Notes under the pieces: model-generated
The model's input: only the letters and a program-made list of their open reading frames with translations
The model's database searches: none
What the model was told of the DNA's origin: nothing
Assembly (NCBI RefSeq): GCF_002549795.1
Contig: NZ_CP021435.1
Location: 992,001-1,056,000, forward strand
Source: Halomonas beimenensis
Lineage (GTDB): Bacteria > Pseudomonadota > Gammaproteobacteria > Pseudomonadales > Halomonadaceae
DNA: 64,000 nucleotides
Direction of reading: 5' to 3'
Shown here: piece by piece, positions 63,296-64,000 of the stretch
Layout of the letters: the number at the start of each line of letters is the position of its first letter
Position numbering within the stretch: the stretch's first letter is position 1
Program-made: the position numbers and the translations under genes

Positions 63296-64000
63296 ATGCT
63301 ACGTTCCCTCGCCCTGACGATGCTGTCCGCCGGCGCCATCGCCTTCGCCGGCGGCGCCTCGGCCCAGGAAGACACCATCAAGGTCGGCATGTCCGGCGGC
63401 TACTTCCCCTTCACCTTCGTCGAGCAGGATACCCTCAAGGGGTTCGAGGTCGACGTCATGGAGGCGGTGGCCGAGGAGATGGGCGCCGAGGTGGAGTTCG
63501 TGACCGCCAACTTCTCCGGGCTCTTCGGCATGCTGGAGTCCGGCCGCATCGACACCATCGCCAACCAGATCACCATCACCGAGGAGCGCCAGGCGAAGTA
63601 CGTCTTCACCCAGCCCTACGTCTATGACGGGGCTCAGGTGGTGGTCAAGGCAGGCAACGAGACCATCGAGGGCGTCGAGGACCTGCGCGGCAAGACCGTG
63701 GCCGTCAACCTGGGGTCCAACTACGAGCAGCTGCTGCGCGAGCTGCCCTATGCCGACGAGATCGACATCCGCACCTACGAGAGCAACATCGAGCAGGACA
63801 CCGCCCTGGGCCGCGTGGATGCCTTCGTGATGGACCGGGTCAGCGCCAGCCAGGTGATCCAGGAGAAGCCCCTGCCCCTGCAGCTCGCCGGCCAGCCCTT
63901 CTCCGAGATTCGCAATGCCCTGCCGTTCCGGGACACCGAGGCCGATCGCGCCCTGCGCGACGAGGTGGATGCGGCCCTGGCCGCCCTGCGCGAGGACGGC
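63296..64000 (+). CDS. Amino-acid ABC transporter substrate-binding protein, 5' part
   Basis: 235 codons from ATG 63296 (GGAGG upstream); the gene runs off the window. Signal peptide MLRSLALTMLSAGAIAFAGGASAQ, then a type 3 solute-binding fold: GYFPFTFVEQDTLKGFEVDVMEAV (first 20), ANFSGLFGMLESGRID, ITEERQAKYVFTQPY and GKTVAVNLGSNYE. FliY/cystine-binding-like subgroup of polar amino-acid receptors. The permease and ATPase genes should follow. Confidence 0.88.
   Translation, partial: MLRSLALTMLSAGAIAFAGGASAQEDTIKVGMSGGYFPFTFVEQDTLKGFEVDVMEAVAEEMGAEVEFVTANFSGLFGMLESGRIDTIANQITITEERQAKYVFTQPYVYDGAQVVVKAGNETIEGVEDLRGKTVAVNLGSNYEQLLRELPYADEIDIRTYESNIEQDTALGRVDAFVMDRVSASQVIQEKPLPLQLAGQPFSEIRNALPFRDTEADRALRDEVDAALAALREDG

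Overview
The window is dense, very GC-rich proteobacterial chromosomal DNA. Gene content (SUF operon with an Rrf2 regulator, RimK with its aspartic protease, a DUF3549 protein, TRAP transport of sugar acids, and two quaternary-amine/betaine ABC transporters) suggests a halophilic gammaproteobacterium, most likely Halomonas or a close relative. That placement is inferred from gene content, not from a marker gene. About 68 protein genes are supported. I found no rRNA, tRNA or CRISPR array.

Layout. 1-6.9 kb: the end of a 2OG-Fe(II) oxygenase, a DddP-like M24 metalloenzyme, a CoA-acylating semialdehyde dehydrogenase (mmsA) and a large YdiJ-type FAD/Fe-S dehydrogenase. 6.9-14.3 kb: a GlxA-type regulator diverging from two hydrolase genes, then copy A of a nitrilase plus four-gene OpuB/OpuC-type ABC transporter locus. 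14.5-22.2 kb: an AMP-phosphorylase/PRPP-synthase-like pair, a ZipA-like protein, a cytochrome c, an M48 protease, RtcB with archease, and a secreted retropepsin-like protease. 22.2-23.2 kb: a complete IS481-family element. 23.2-39.3 kb: small housekeeping and accessory genes (M14 peptidase, MAPEG, VIT1, an HDAC-like enzyme, a deaminase, CapA, PanE-like, PRPP synthase, Lrp with EamA, TetR). 39.4-46.7 kb: a D-galactonate locus (GntR regulator, TRAP transporter, dgoD, dgoA, dgoK) followed by gluconate kinase. 46.8-52.8 kb: copy B of the nitrilase/transporter locus, with an MmgE/PrpD gene and a small membrane ORF added. 53.2-59.3 kb: SUF regulator and sufBCDST. 59.3-64 kb: a SanA-like protein, a helical protein, rimK and its protease, a DUF3549 protein, and the start of an amino-acid ABC binding protein.

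The most unusual signals are these. (1) Two direct copies of the transporter/nitrilase locus lie 38.5 kb apart and share a 1,263-bp tract that is identical in every base I compared, including silent and intergenic positions, which suggests recent gene conversion. (2) An IS481-type element sits exactly in the CTAG formed by the overlapping stop codons of two convergent genes; its 6-bp target duplication restores both stops and also supplies the transposase stop. Three more convergent pairs within 10 kb share the same CTAG overlap. (3) Three hydrolase-fold proteins have substitutions at expected catalytic residues: a Gly for the Ser nucleophile in an alpha/beta hydrolase, an Ala for the Glu in a Fcy1-like deaminase, and an Arg for one His in an HDAC-like enzyme. 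(4) A roughly 105-nt nested hairpin lies between sufB and sufC. (5) The YdiJ-type dehydrogenase carries an in-frame, repeat-like insertion of about 48 residues.
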